Positions 7,457 through 16,993 of a DNA stretch of 64,000 nucleotides are shown here, in pieces. Origin of the DNA: Engelhardtia mirabilis. GTDB taxonomy: Bacteria; Planctomycetota; UBA1135; GCA-002686595. The position numbers were made by a program, and so were the translations under genes. The DNA lies in assembly GCF_007748095.1 (NCBI RefSeq), contig NZ_CP036287.1:1116001-1180000 (forward strand). The letters are read 5' to 3'. The notes beneath the pieces are model-generated. The model was not told where the DNA came from. It saw only the letters and a list, made by a program, of their open reading frames with translations, and made no database searches. Within the stretch, counting starts at the first letter, position 1; each line of letters opens with the position of its first letter.

Positions 7457-9454
7457 ATGCTCCCCACGACCGCCTTCTCCGCCCTCCTCGGCTCCGCCGC
7501 GGCCGCCGCCCTGCTCGCCGCTCCGACCCAGGCCCAGACCTGGTTCACCGACCAGAGCGACGCCTACGGCGTCGGCTACAAGCACGTGGACGGCAACTTC
7601 TCCTACGCCATGGGCGGCGGCGCGGCCTGGTTCGACTACGACAACGACGGGGACGAGGACCTGCTGGCGACCAACTCCTTCGGGCGCCACGACATGTTCC
7701 GCAACGACGGCGGGGTCTTCACCGAGGTCACGGTCGAGAGCGGTGTCGAGCTCGGGTACATCACCGACACCATCGGCGTGATGGCCGGCGACTACGACGG
7801 CGACGGGTGGATCGACGTCTACCTGACCAACTCCGGGGCGAACATCCTGTTCCACAACAACGCGGACGGCTCGTTCACCGACGTGGCCGCGGCCGAGGGC
7901 GTGGCCGGGGACGACTGGAGTTCCTGCTCGGCCTGGGGCGATTGGGACAAGGACGGCGACCTGGACCTGTACGTGGGCAACTACGTCGACAGCCTCAACT
8001 TCCCGTACCACTTCGGCGGCGTGAACCGCTACTACGAGAACCAGGGCGACGTGGTCGGTCCGCGCTTCGTGGAGCGCGCCGCGGAGCTCGGCATCGACGA
8101 CTTCGCCCTCTTCGGGCCCTCGATCTCCGGCTTCCCCTACATCTCGCCCGAGGGCCAGGCCACGGCCGGCTGTGCACTCTCGATCTGCTCGATCGACTGG
8201 GACGAGGACGGGGACCAGGACATCCTGGTCGGCAACGACTTCGGCCAGTGGGTCACGCCCAACAAGCTCTACCGCAACGACCTCGACCTGGGCGGCGGCC
8301 TGGCCTTCACGGACATCACCGAAGAGACCAACTTCGACGAGCGACCCCACTACAACATGGGGATCAACGGCGCCGACTACGACCACGACGGCGACTGGGA
8401 CTTCTACAAGTCGAACCTCGGCGACAACCTGCTGCTGCGCAACGACAAGGGCCTCTTCGCGGACGCCACCTACACGGCGGGGGTGGCTTCCGGTGAGACC
8501 GCGGACGGGACCCTGCTCGTGTCGTCGTGGTCGATCCAGTGGGCCGACTTCGACCTCGACACCTTCGAGGACCTGTACGTGTCCAACGGCGTGATCCCCG
8601 CCGCGCCGTTCATCAAGAACGACCCGCGTGCGGCCAACGATCTCTACCTCAACGACGGCGACGGCACCTTCACCGAGGTCGCCGACGAGCTGTCGGGCGC
8701 GGCCGACGACGGTGCCGGGCGGGGCGTTGCCATGTGCGACGTCAACCGCGATGGCCTGCTCGATTTCTACCTGATGAACAACGGCGCCCCCGGCGTCGGC
8801 ATCCAGTCGGACTTCTGCCGCCTGTTCGTGGCCAACCCGGCCATGGTCGACCCGGCCAACGGCTTCCTGCAACTGCGCCTGCGCGGCACGACCAGCAACT
8901 GGGAGGCCTTCGGCTCGCGGATCGACGCCCTGGTGGACGGCGTCGTGCTCAAGCGCCAGCTACTCGGCGACCCGGTCTTCCTGTGCAGCAGCTCGCGCGA
9001 GGTGCACTTCGGCCTGGGCACGGCCAGCGAGGTCGAGAGCGTCCAGATCCACTGGCCCCAGGGCACCTTCCAGGAGATCGTCGGCGTCCCGCGCAACCTG
9101 CAGCTCGAGATCTTCGAGCCCCAGGTGCTGATGAGCGGGCTGCAGCCGACCGAGTTCGACGGCGCGAACAAGGTGGTGCGCTTCAAGGTGGATCTCGCGA
9201 GCGTCGCAGCCGGTGACGAGGCCTACGGAGTCCTCTTGCAAGTGCGCTTCGGCGAAGGCGGCCCGATCGTCCACCAGGCCAGCGCCGGCGGCGTGCTGGG
9301 GGGCGGGGGGAGCACGACGCAGACCTTCGAGGTCCCCGTGACCCCGTCGATCATCGCCGCGATCACCGGCCAAGGCTTCGAGTTCGACGTGCGCGCCTAC
9401 GTCGTCGCCGGCACGGCCGTCGACAGCCGGCGCAACGTGGATCCGATTCCTTGA
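7457..9454 (+). CDS. CRTAC1 family protein: FG-GAP/VCBS propeller plus ASPIC/UnbV domain
   Basis: 665-aa exported protein. A signal peptide occupies residues 1-27 (ends PTQAQ). At least seven calcium-loop-like motifs of the FG-GAP/VCBS type follow, for example DYDNDGDED, DYDGDGWID, DWDKDGDLD, DWDEDGDQD and DYDHDGDWD, predicting a beta-propeller. An ASPIC/UnbV-type segment lies near residues 480-565 (around GSRIDALVDG, HFGLGTASEVESVQIHWPQG), then a beta-rich C-terminal domain. The family is common in Planctomycetota and Bacteroidota on the cell surface; its ligand is unknown. ATG 7457 is preferred over an upstream in-frame codon because the signal peptide begins there. The leader is C-rich, without a ribosome site. 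Confidence 0.92.
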   Translation: MLPTTAFSALLGSAAAAALLAAPTQAQTWFTDQSDAYGVGYKHVDGNFSYAMGGGAAWFDYDNDGDEDLLATNSFGRHDMFRNDGGVFTEVTVESGVELGYITDTIGVMAGDYDGDGWIDVYLTNSGANILFHNNADGSFTDVAAAEGVAGDDWSSCSAWGDWDKDGDLDLYVGNYVDSLNFPYHFGGVNRYYENQGDVVGPRFVERAAELGIDDFALFGPSISGFPYISPEGQATAGCALSICSIDWDEDGDQDILVGNDFGQWVTPNKLYRNDLDLGGGLAFTDITEETNFDERPHYNMGINGADYDHDGDWDFYKSNLGDNLLLRNDKGLFADATYTAGVASGETADGTLLVSSWSIQWADFDLDTFEDLYVSNGVIPAAPFIKNDPRAANDLYLNDGDGTFTEVADELSGAADDGAGRGVAMCDVNRDGLLDFYLMNNGAPGVGIQSDFCRLFVANPAMVDPANGFLQLRLRGTTSNWEAFGSRIDALVDGVVLKRQLLGDPVFLCSSSREVHFGLGTASEVESVQIHWPQGTFQEIVGVPRNLQLEIFEPQVLMSGLQPTEFDGANKVVRFKVDLASVAAGDEAYGVLLQVRFGEGGPIVHQASAGGVLGGGGSTTQTFEVPVTPSIIAAITGQGFEFDVRAYVVAGTAVDSRRNVDPIP

Positions 9455-9570
9455 GGCCCGAGGGTGGTTGTTGTCGCCCTCGATGACGAGATGGCCTCGA
9501 CCGAGGCTCACTCCGCCGATCTCCGGTCGGGTCGTCGGGTCGGTGGTTTCTGCCGATCCCTCGTCCGCGT

Positions 9571-10743
9571 CTAGGACCAGTCGCGCTCGGCGACCTGCCG
9601 CCAGGGGATCAAGGTGCCTTTGGAACGCTCCTGCAGTTCGTCGCCGCCGTAGACGACTGTCGTTTCGATGGGCTTGCCCGTGGCTTCGAGCCTAGCGCGG
9701 ACGCGCGCAATGCCGTCCAGGAGGCTGGTCGAGGGCGTGCTCGCGGACTTGACTTCGATCGTGCAGATGCGGTCAGGGGTTTCGATGACGATGTCGGCTT
9801 CGACTCCGTCGCGGTCACGGTAGAAGGCGAGGCGCGCGGGCTCGCCGCGGTTGAGGCTGTGTTTGACGAGCTCTGACACGACCCAGGACTCGAAGATCGC
9901 GCCGCGTAGGGGGTGTGCGCGCAGGTGGTCGGGGCTGCGGATCCCGAGCAGCCAGCAGACGAGGCCGCTGTCGTAGAAGTGCAGCTTGGGCTGCTTGACC
10001 AGGCGCTTTCGCAGGTTGGCGTGAAACGGCGGGAGGCGATGGACCAGAAAGCTCGCCTCGAGGACTCCGAGCCACGACTTGGCGGTCGGCTGGGTCACGC
10101 CCGCGTCCGCAGCGAGGGAGGAATAGTTGAGCAGCTGTCCCGTGCGGCCTGCGCACAGCTCGACGAAGCGGCGGAAGGCCACCAAGTCGCCCACGTTCGT
10201 GATCGTGCGCACGTCGCGCTCCACGTAGGTCGCGACGTAGGAGCCGAGCCAGTCGGCGGGATCGAGCCCCTGGTCGAAGATGCGCGGGTAGCCGCCGGCG
10301 ACGAGGGTCTCGTCGAGGGTCGCGGGGTAGGCGTCGAAGCGAATGACCTCGTCTCGGGCGAGGGGCAAAAGATGCAGGACGGCCGACCGGCCGGCGAGGG
10401 ACTGACTGACCGACTCGAGCAGGGCCAGGTTTTGCGACCCGGTGAGGATCCACCGGCCGGGGCGCGGATCCTCGTCGATCAGGACCTGCAGGTACGAGGG
10501 CAGTGCGGGCGTGCGCTGGATCTCGTCGAGGATCACTCCGCCTTCGAATCGGTCCAGGAAGGCCCGAGGATCGTCGAGCGCGAAGTCCCGGGCATCCGGG
10601 GCCTCGAGGTTGACGTAGGCGTGGCTCGGGAAGAGGGTCCGGCAGAGGGTCGACTTGCCGCTCTGGCGGGGGCCGGTGAGGGTCACGGCCGGGTGCTGGG
10701 AGGCGGCGTGCCGTAGCCGGTGGGCGAGGTCTCGCTCGATCAT
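9571..10743 (-). CDS. AAA_14/DUF4143 family ATP-binding protein
   Basis: 390-aa cytoplasmic ATPase. Walker A GPRQSGKST lies at residues 24-32, Walker B GGVILDEIQR near 69-78 and the sensor ILTGSQN near 100. The C-terminal DUF4143 part has the nuclease-fold-like pattern EADIVIE followed by IEVKSA near residues 330-355. Function is unproven; the family is scattered by lateral transfer, and related proteins are suspected in toxin-antitoxin or defence roles. It is monocistronic, with a perfect AT-rich palindrome 19 bp before its ATG. The CRTAC1 gene converges from the left. Confidence 0.9.
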   Translation of the reverse strand: MIERDLAHRLRHAASQHPAVTLTGPRQSGKSTLCRTLFPSHAYVNLEAPDARDFALDDPRAFLDRFEGGVILDEIQRTPALPSYLQVLIDEDPRPGRWILTGSQNLALLESVSQSLAGRSAVLHLLPLARDEVIRFDAYPATLDETLVAGGYPRIFDQGLDPADWLGSYVATYVERDVRTITNVGDLVAFRRFVELCAGRTGQLLNYSSLAADAGVTQPTAKSWLGVLEASFLVHRLPPFHANLRKRLVKQPKLHFYDSGLVCWLLGIRSPDHLRAHPLRGAIFESWVVSELVKHSLNRGEPARLAFYRDRDGVEADIVIETPDRICTIEVKSASTPSTSLLDGIARVRARLEATGKPIETTVVYGGDELQERSKGTLIPWRQVAERDWS

Positions 10744-10761
10744 GGCCGGGTCAATCGACCA

Positions 10762-10808
10762 CCCAGTCGGGCAAATTCAAAATTTGATTTTGAATTTGCC
10801 CGACTGGG
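10762..10808. promoter_or_regulatory. Perfect AT-rich palindrome at the 5' end of the DUF4143 ATPase gene
   Basis: Arms 10762-10783 and 10787-10808 form a perfect 22-bp inverted repeat with a 3-nt loop. The centre is strongly AT-rich (CAAATTCAAAAT) inside otherwise GC-rich DNA, and the outer part is CCCAGTCGGG. It sits 19 bp upstream of the ATG of the DUF4143 gene, where a transcript of that gene would start. Operator, RNA hairpin or hallmark of a mobile cassette are all possible. Confidence 0.7.
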
Positions 10809-10946
10809 CGGGCCTGGAGGGCCCTAGGGGCCCTCTGGCGTTCTTCCGACAGCGGGGCCCCCCGGCCCACGAGCCGCCGGGTCGGGCCGGGGACGAGCTG
10901 CGCGAGGAGGACGACAGCTGCGCTCCGACGCCCGTCGCGCGGCGGG

Positions 10947-11546
10947 TCACGGCGGCGTCGGGAGCCACTGGCTTTCGAGGTCGAACTCCTCGATTCGGGC
11001 TCCGTCGTCGAGTTGGAGATCGAACTGGTAGATCGCGCGGTGAAAAGCGCCGTCGCCGTAGCTCGTGTACCAGGGCCCGACCTTGGTTCCGTGGACTTGG
11101 GACCCGGCGCGCTCGAGCGTGCCCTGGTCGTCGAAGTACTCCCAACGCCCCGAGGGTGCGCCGTCGACGAGCGGACCGACCGCCCGCAGCTGCTCGTCGT
11201 CGTCGAAGAAGCACCAGAGTCCCTCGTCGGAGCCGTTCACGCGAATCCCGAAGCCGCGCAGCTCGGACTCCTCGCCATGGACCCAAATCGGCATCGTCCG
11301 CGTGCCGAGTTCTGCCTCGGACGATTCGGAGACCCATGCGTCGATCTCGTCCGACAGGCCGAGTGAGAGTGGGCGCCGCGACGGTTGGAGCACGTCGATC
11401 GGGGCTGAGTCGACTGTCGCACGCTGTGATGCGTCACCAGGCAATTCGAGGTCGCGAGGCGCGTGGGCGCTCGGCTCGACCCCAGGCCCGCCGAGCAGCG
11501 GCGCGACGACCGCTCGGCCCGAGATCACCGCGAGCCCGCCCGCCAC
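10947..11546 (-). CDS. Hypothetical MORN-like repeat protein, membrane-anchored
   Basis: 199 aa from a GTG at 11546 (an in-frame stop lies 9-12 bp further upstream, so the start is fixed within a few codons). The N-terminus is hydrophobic (AVISGRAVVAPLLGG), suggesting a signal or anchor, followed by a low-complexity linker. The C-terminal 110 residues carry loose repeats of the form G-x-W-x-Y/F: GLWCFFDDD, GRWEYFDDQG, GPWYTSYGDG, as in MORN-like or YwqK-type proteins. Function unknown. It probably forms a unit with the similar gene upstream on the same strand. Confidence 0.55.
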   Translation of the reverse strand: MAGGLAVISGRAVVAPLLGGPGVEPSAHAPRDLELPGDASQRATVDSAPIDVLQPSRRPLSLGLSDEIDAWVSESSEAELGTRTMPIWVHGEESELRGFGIRVNGSDEGLWCFFDDDEQLRAVGPLVDGAPSGRWEYFDDQGTLERAGSQVHGTKVGPWYTSYGDGAFHRAIYQFDLQLDDGARIEEFDLESQWLPTPP

Positions 11547-11589
11547 CAGGGCGCTTCATCCGGTCGACAACGGACGCCTGTCCTGAAGG

Positions 11590-12153
11590 TCACTCCGACC
11601 CATCTGCCCGCCCATGGTCGTGATGGACGCGAGTCCCGTTCGGGTTGGTCAGGGCCCACTCGAACGCCCGTCGTCCCCCGACCATCGTCCCGCTGGCCGC
11701 GTACTCGCTCTCCGTCGAGGTGTACTCCCACTGGCCGAACTCCGATCCGAGGACCAGGACGCCATGGCCGGTCAGTAGCGGCGGACCGGCGATGCCGATC
11801 GCCGCGCCATGGAATTGGCCGTCGTCGAGTACCACGCCTTGGCCCGAAGCTTCGAGCCGCTCGCGGGCAGCACGCAGGATGTCTCGGATCCTCGAAGCTG
11901 CGGCAGCTCCGGGCGCAATCCCTCGCTGGTCCGATTCGCCCGCGACCTGGGGATCTCGCGGGGGCGCCAGAGCAACGGCCAGTGACTCCACCGCGGCGTC
12001 CATCGGCGGGGCGACGATCGCCGCTCTCGGAAGGGTGTTCGGCTCACTGCCATTGACCTCGTCCAAGACACCCCACCCGGTTCCGATGACCAGGCCCAGC
12101 ACGACGGCAGCCGGTAATGCGAATTGGCGAGTCACGATTTGATCCGGGTACAT
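11590..12153 (-). CDS. Hypothetical membrane-anchored protein, MORN-like C-terminus
   Basis: 187 aa from ATG 12153. A single hydrophobic segment (LPAAVVLGLVIGTGWGVL, about residues 12-29) suggests an inner-membrane anchor or uncleaved signal. The rest is predicted to lie outside the cytoplasm. Near the C-terminus, GQWEYTSTESEYAASG is followed by RRAFEWALTNPNG, matching the W-x-Y repeat style of the neighbour 43 bp downstream; the two look like diverged paralogues (inference). A start at 12219 would add 22 residues before the anchor and is less likely. No named family recognised. Confidence 0.5.
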   Translation of the reverse strand: MYPDQIVTRQFALPAAVVLGLVIGTGWGVLDEVNGSEPNTLPRAAIVAPPMDAAVESLAVALAPPRDPQVAGESDQRGIAPGAAAASRIRDILRAARERLEASGQGVVLDDGQFHGAAIGIAGPPLLTGHGVLVLGSEFGQWEYTSTESEYAASGTMVGGRRAFEWALTNPNGTRVHHDHGRADGSE

Positions 12154-12351
12154 GGATAACACGTGTGTCCGGGCAGGTCTGTTCCTCAGCTGCCCGCTCG
12201 CGCAGGGAACGGCAGCCAAGCTCGCGGAGTGGACCGCTGTCGATCAGAACGGCGAGACCGATGAACTTGCCGGTCTCGAATGCCGTGCGAACTGCGGCAG
12301 ACTGCCGTTTGGTTGCGGCGGGGCCGGCCAGGCCCGAGGGGGAGGAACGCC

Positions 12352-14817
12352 TCAGCGGGGCTCCAGCCGGAGCTGAATCGGCGCTCCCGATTCGCCGGCT
12401 TCCAGGACGCAGCGCGGTCCGACGGTCGGCCGGGCAGCGGGGTGTAGCGCCACCGCATGGAAGGCGACGCCGGCCGGGAGCTCAGTCAGGCCGAAACGCC
12501 CCCGCTCGTCGGTGCGGACGGCGCCGTGGCCGAGGACGCGCTCGCGCCCGTCGGTGAGGCGGAGGCGCTCGTCGATCCACTGGACCGCCGCGTCCGAGAG
12601 GGGACCGGCGCCGGTCGCGATCACGACGGCGTCGGCGACGGGATCGCCGTGGCCGTCGACCACCGTTCCGACGAGGGTTCCGCCGGGTTCCAGCTTCAGG
12701 GTCAGGCCGTGCCGAACCTCCCCCTCGCCGAGCTCGATGGGTCCCAGGAAGGCGGGCGCGTCGTCTTGCCGCGCAAGGCGCAACAGGTAGCGACCCTCTG
12801 CGAGGCCCTGGAGGTGGAAGCGGTCCGAAGGTTCGGGGATCGGCTGCATCATCATCTTCTGCGCGGGGGCGGGGAGGATGCGTGTCGGGAGCCAATCCAG
12901 CTCGAAGTCGCTGCCCTCGGGCAGGTCGATCCGCAACAGGTCCAGGTCCCAGGGGTCGACGATCGCGGGCGAGTCGTCCGCAGCGAGGCGCACGCGCCCG
13001 TGCAGCTCCGCGCCGTGCAGACCCAGGTCGCGCGGGTCGTCCGCGCGCTTGATCCGCAGCTCGAGCGCCTCGTCGCCGGCGACGACGGTTGCGGATCCGG
13101 TCGACCAGCCAGCCCCCTCGATCCCGGCGAGGTCGTTGCCGACGTGGATGCGATGCGCGCCCGGCTCGAGGCCGGCGATCCGGAATCGTCCGAGGTCGTC
13201 CGGTGCCGCGAAGCGCTGCTCGCCGGTTGTCGGGCTGACCAAGGTCAGGAGCACGCCGGATGGATCGGGGATCACTCCATCGACCGTGCGCACGGTCCCC
13301 GCGATCTCGAGGCCGCGATCGAGCTGGATCGTGAGCGAGACGGGATCGCCGTCTGCCACCTCGAAGCGCTCCATCGCCGGCGCGAAGCGCTGCTGCGGGT
13401 CGACTACGCGCAGCACCTTGGAGCCCAAGAGCGAGCCACGGTGGTAGGCCAGGCCGCTGCCGTCCGTGGTCAGGCGAACCTCGTTGCGCTCGGCCCAGTC
13501 CGCCCGAGCGTGCCAGCCCGAGATCGGGTCCGCACCACCGTCCGCCAAGGGCCGCTGACTCGCGAGGTCCAGCCGCAGGTCCGGGATCGGCGCTCCGTCG
13601 GGGCCGACGACTTCGATCGAGAGGTCGAAGGCGCCGACCTCAGGGAGCAGCAGCGCCTTGGCCCGCAGCAGGCCGAAGTCGGTCACCTGCTCGGGCAGGA
13701 TGCGCGCCACTTCGCTGCGCTGGATCGAGAGTTGCGCGCGGCGCGCGTGCAGGCGGTACAGGCCACCGGCCGCATCGGCGAGTGCGACCTCGGCCTCGAA
13801 GCGTCCGCTCGAGTCCGTGAGGGCCGTGGCGCTGAAGCGTGGCTGCTTGCCGACGCGCTCCACCGAGGCGACGGTCACCTCGCAGTCCGCGACGGGCACG
13901 CCGTCGGCGTCGAGGACTTGGCCGCGGGCCGTGCCGATCGGCACTTGGACGGCGTCGGCGGGGCCAGCGGTGGCGAGCTCGCGCCGCGATCCGGTGGCGG
14001 GAGTGTCGATCGATGCGGTGCCTGTGGGGTCGACCAGCGAGGCCACCTCCACGATCGCGGCAGGTTCGGCCTCGGCGGCGGGCGACGACATCGCCGCGAG
14101 CTTCGGGTCCTCCCGACCGTCGCCCCGACCCAGGGTCGCGACGCCGAGCGCGAGCCCGGCCGCCACGGGCAAGCCGATGGCCCAGGCCCAGAGCCCGCCC
14201 GCGGCGATCGGTGCCTCGAGGCCGAGCAGCGACTCCGCCAGGCCAGCCGTGTTCGCGATCGGCTGGGCGCGGGCGAGACTCCCCTCGAGGTCGACGGCCA
14301 GGGCCGCCGGAAGCCCGGCCCCGACCAGGCCGCGGCGCAGGCGCTCCAAGGCCCGCTCCACCCGCCCGTGCGCCGTGCTCTCGGCGATGTCGAGCGCCTC
14401 GCCGATGCGGGCGTAGCCCAGGCCCTCCTGGGTTCGCAGCACCAGCGGCAGCCGCAGTTCCTCGGGAAGCTCCGCTAGCAACGCGCGCAGCTGGGCGAGT
14501 CCGTCGGCCGTCTCGATCGGGTCGCGGTCCTCGCTCGGGCTTCTCTCCAAGGCGTGCTCCTGTTCTCGGCGGCGGCGTCGCTCCGCCCCGCGTCTGGCGT
14601 CGAGCGCCGCCCGGACCGACCACCAGCACAGGATCTGCCGCGCCCGATCGGGCTCCGCGATCACGAGCTTGCCCTCGAGCACGCGCAGGAAGACCTCCTG
14701 GGTCACGTCCCTAGCGGCGGCGTCGTCGGTGAGCAGGCGCAGGGCCGAGCGGTAGACCGCTTCGTGGTGGGCGTGGACCAGCGCTTCGAAGTCACGTCGT
14801 TGCGGGCGTCGTTTCAT
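12352..14817 (-). CDS. ECF-type sigma factor fused via a membrane segment to carboxypeptidase-regulatory-like domains
   Basis: 821 aa from ATG 14817. Residues 1-165 are a sigma-70 factor: region 2 (FEALVHAHHEAVYRSALRLL, ARDVTQEVFLRVLEG) and region 4 (LPEELRLPLVLRTQEGLGY, IAESTAHGRVERALERLRRG). A hydrophobic segment at about 206-229 (LWAWAIGLPVAAGLALGVA) should cross the membrane. The remaining 590 residues hold several carboxypeptidase-regulatory-like/Ig-like modules (for example GQVLDADGVPVADCEV near 305 and GTVVDGHGDPVADAVV near 750). A single protein could thus couple an envelope signal to promoter recognition; release by proteolysis is inference. A GTG at 14886 is an alternative start. 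200 bp separate it from the next gene downstream. Confidence 0.85.
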   Translation of the reverse strand: MKRRPQRRDFEALVHAHHEAVYRSALRLLTDDAAARDVTQEVFLRVLEGKLVIAEPDRARQILCWWSVRAALDARRGAERRRRREQEHALERSPSEDRDPIETADGLAQLRALLAELPEELRLPLVLRTQEGLGYARIGEALDIAESTAHGRVERALERLRRGLVGAGLPAALAVDLEGSLARAQPIANTAGLAESLLGLEAPIAAGGLWAWAIGLPVAAGLALGVATLGRGDGREDPKLAAMSSPAAEAEPAAIVEVASLVDPTGTASIDTPATGSRRELATAGPADAVQVPIGTARGQVLDADGVPVADCEVTVASVERVGKQPRFSATALTDSSGRFEAEVALADAAGGLYRLHARRAQLSIQRSEVARILPEQVTDFGLLRAKALLLPEVGAFDLSIEVVGPDGAPIPDLRLDLASQRPLADGGADPISGWHARADWAERNEVRLTTDGSGLAYHRGSLLGSKVLRVVDPQQRFAPAMERFEVADGDPVSLTIQLDRGLEIAGTVRTVDGVIPDPSGVLLTLVSPTTGEQRFAAPDDLGRFRIAGLEPGAHRIHVGNDLAGIEGAGWSTGSATVVAGDEALELRIKRADDPRDLGLHGAELHGRVRLAADDSPAIVDPWDLDLLRIDLPEGSDFELDWLPTRILPAPAQKMMMQPIPEPSDRFHLQGLAEGRYLLRLARQDDAPAFLGPIELGEGEVRHGLTLKLEPGGTLVGTVVDGHGDPVADAVVIATGAGPLSDAAVQWIDERLRLTDGRERVLGHGAVRTDERGRFGLTELPAGVAFHAVALHPAARPTVGPRCVLEAGESGAPIQLRLEPR

Positions 14818-15003
14818 GGTGGTCGAGCTCGGAGGCGACGGTGGTCGGTTCCGACCTACCGAGGCCGCCGAGCCTCGGATCTTCACCCGAATCGCGAGAA
14901 TCCGGCCTCACGAACGCACCGCGGGCGACCGACCCTTTCGGATCGGCCGCCCGCCGTGGGTCGAGTGGTGGACCCGTGGGTCCAGCACCGCTCCAGGGAG
15001 AGA

Positions 15004-15903
15004 TCAGCGCATGACCGGGGCGAGCTCGAAGCCGCGCTCGGAGTAGATCGACTCGGGAGCCGAGATCGACCGGCCCTCGTCTTCGATCTGCATCCGGGCC
15101 AGGTCCTCGTAGGAGACCTGCTGCTGGTCGTTGGCGAGCAGCTCCAGCTCCGCCTCCTGGCGGCTGCGGACCTCGGCCAGGCGGCCGGTGAGGTTCTCGA
15201 GGCTCGAGGCCTCGTAGCGGTCGTGCTCGTCCAGGGCCTTCTGGCGCTTCTCCATCATCTCGATCAGGCGCTCGTTGCGGGCGATGGCGTCGACCTGACG
15301 CTCGATCTGCCACAGTTGCGCCTGGAACTGGGAGCGCTCGGTCTCGAGCTGGACCAGGGCGTCGCTCAGGCGTTCGGCCTGGGCGCGCAGGTAGCCGAGG
15401 TCGCGGTCCGCATCGGCGGCGCGGCTCGAGTACACGGCGCGGGTCTGACGGATCTGGCCAGCGCGGGTGACGGCCTTGTCGTAGGCGTACTCACGGTCGT
15501 CGAAGCGCACGGCGGTCGAGGCCAGGGCGGCGCCGCCCTGGGCCCGCAGGCTGGCGAGCTGCTCCTCGATCTGACCCAGATCGCGGTCGGCGAGCTCGAC
15601 CACCTTGGCCGAGATCGAGCGCTCGCGCTCCAGTTGGCCGATCTGTTGGTTCAGCTCGGCCATGTCGCCGGTGAGCTGGGAGATCCGCTCGGGGTACTCG
15701 GCCTCGAGCTTGCGGAGCTGGGAGCGGATCGCGACCGGGTCGTCGATCTGGTTGTCGATCCGGCTGTGGATCTCTTGCTGGGCCTGGCTGAGCAGCGCGG
15801 CGGCGCGCTGGGGGCCCGCGACCATGGCGACGGCGCCACCCGCGAGCCCGAGGCCCAGGCCGCCGACGACGCAGGTGCGAATGAGCTTGCGGCAGAAGAA
15901 CAT
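15004..15903 (-). CDS. Coiled-coil protein with N-terminal membrane segment
   Basis: 299 aa from ATG 15903. Residues 8-38 form a hydrophobic signal/anchor (RTCVVGGLGLGLAGGAVAMVAG). Nearly all the rest is heptad-rich, charged helix (for example SQLTGDMAELNQQIGQLERE and RAQAERLSDALVQLETERSQ), predicting a long coiled coil in the envelope, then a short tail ending FELAPVMR. I do not recognise a named family. It diverges from the sigma factor/kinase pair to its right, so shared control is possible. The divergent spacer 15904-16243 (340 bp) holds no gene and no motif I can support. Confidence 0.75.
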   Translation of the reverse strand: MFFCRKLIRTCVVGGLGLGLAGGAVAMVAGPQRAAALLSQAQQEIHSRIDNQIDDPVAIRSQLRKLEAEYPERISQLTGDMAELNQQIGQLERERSISAKVVELADRDLGQIEEQLASLRAQGGAALASTAVRFDDREYAYDKAVTRAGQIRQTRAVYSSRAADADRDLGYLRAQAERLSDALVQLETERSQFQAQLWQIERQVDAIARNERLIEMMEKRQKALDEHDRYEASSLENLTGRLAEVRSRQEAELELLANDQQQVSYEDLARMQIEDEGRSISAPESIYSERGFELAPVMR

Positions 15904-16243
15904 CGTGTGAATCCCTATTGGTTCGTTGCTGGTGAAGAGAGGTGCGGCTGGCGGGTGGTCCCCGCTCGCGCCACGCCCAGTTGTTCGGGAAGCCGGCGGT
16001 CGCCTTGCGCTGCGCAGGCGGATCTCGGGCAGATTCCGGCCCGGATCGCCCCCCGCGACCCCGGGAATGGGGCGGGGCGCCCCGGGAACCTCCGCGGGCC
16101 CCCGGCCGTACCCCGGGGGGCCTTGTTATCCGGGCCCACCGCCGAGGGCCGCGCCCACGGCCCGCCGGTGCAGAATGGAGGCCGCCCGCGCACGTATCCC
16201 GCGCCCTTCGCCGGCCCCGCCTCCACCTCCCCCCAACGTCTCG

Positions 16244-16993
16244 ATGCCCCAGGACCTCTCGACCGGCTTCATCGGCCGACTCCGCGCCCGCGACCCCCAG
16301 GCTTGGTTCGAGCTGTGGGAGATCTTCGGGCCGGTCCTGCGCGGCCAACTGCACCGCTGGGGCAAGGGACAGATCGGCGCCGAGACGGTCCAGGACCTGT
16401 CCCAGGAGACCCTGGCGGCCCTGAGCCAGGCGATCGACACCCACGACGCCGCGCGGGGCGTGCGCTTCTCGACCTGGCTGCTCGCGATCGCGCGCTACAC
16501 CCTCTCGGACGAGTTCGACCGGCGCATGGCCCTCAAGCGCGGCGCCGGCCGACGGCCCTTGGCGTTGGAGGAGGCCTACTCCAAGGGCGACGAGAACCCG
16601 CGCCCCGACGAGCAGTACCACGCCCTGATCTTCGGCGCGAAGGTCGAGGCCGCCATCCGCATGGTCGAGCGCGAGGCGGAGTTCATGGACTTCAACGTGT
16701 TCCGCATGCGGACCCTCGAGGGCCGCACGGGCGTCGAGGTGGCGGAGTCGATGGGGCTGTCGGAGGCCTCGGTCAGTCGGCGCCTGGCGAAGGTCCGCAA
16801 GTCCCTGCGCGGGAAGCTGGGCGAAGTGGTCGAGCGCTTCAGCTTCACCCAGGACGAAATCGAGGAGCCCGGGCGCAAGGGCCTCGACCCCAATCCGAAC
16901 AAGGCATCGGACGCGCTCTTCGACGAGGCCGTTGCGGAGGTCTACCACCGCTACCTCGAGTTCCGCGAGGACGCGTCCGCCGGTCCGAGCTGA
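16244..16993 (+). CDS. RNA polymerase sigma factor (sigma-70 family, ECF-like)
   Basis: 249 aa from ATG 16244. Region 2: DPQAWFELWEIFGPVLRGQL, ETVQDLSQETLAALSQAI and FSTWLLAIARYTLSDEF. Region 4: FNVFRMRTLEGRTGVEVAES then a helix-turn-helix (SEASVSRRLAKVRKSLR). A C-terminal extension of about 55 residues follows region 4 (FTQDEIEEPGRKG ... YHRYLEFREDAS), longer than a minimal ECF factor, and may be a regulatory handle. The frame is open upstream but that part is Pro/Arg-rich and non-coding in character. It lies 85 bp before a membrane kinase on the same strand, a probable partner. Confidence 0.88.
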   Translation: MPQDLSTGFIGRLRARDPQAWFELWEIFGPVLRGQLHRWGKGQIGAETVQDLSQETLAALSQAIDTHDAARGVRFSTWLLAIARYTLSDEFDRRMALKRGAGRRPLALEEAYSKGDENPRPDEQYHALIFGAKVEAAIRMVEREAEFMDFNVFRMRTLEGRTGVEVAESMGLSEASVSRRLAKVRKSLRGKLGEVVERFSFTQDEIEEPGRKGLDPNPNKASDALFDEAVAEVYHRYLEFREDASAGPS

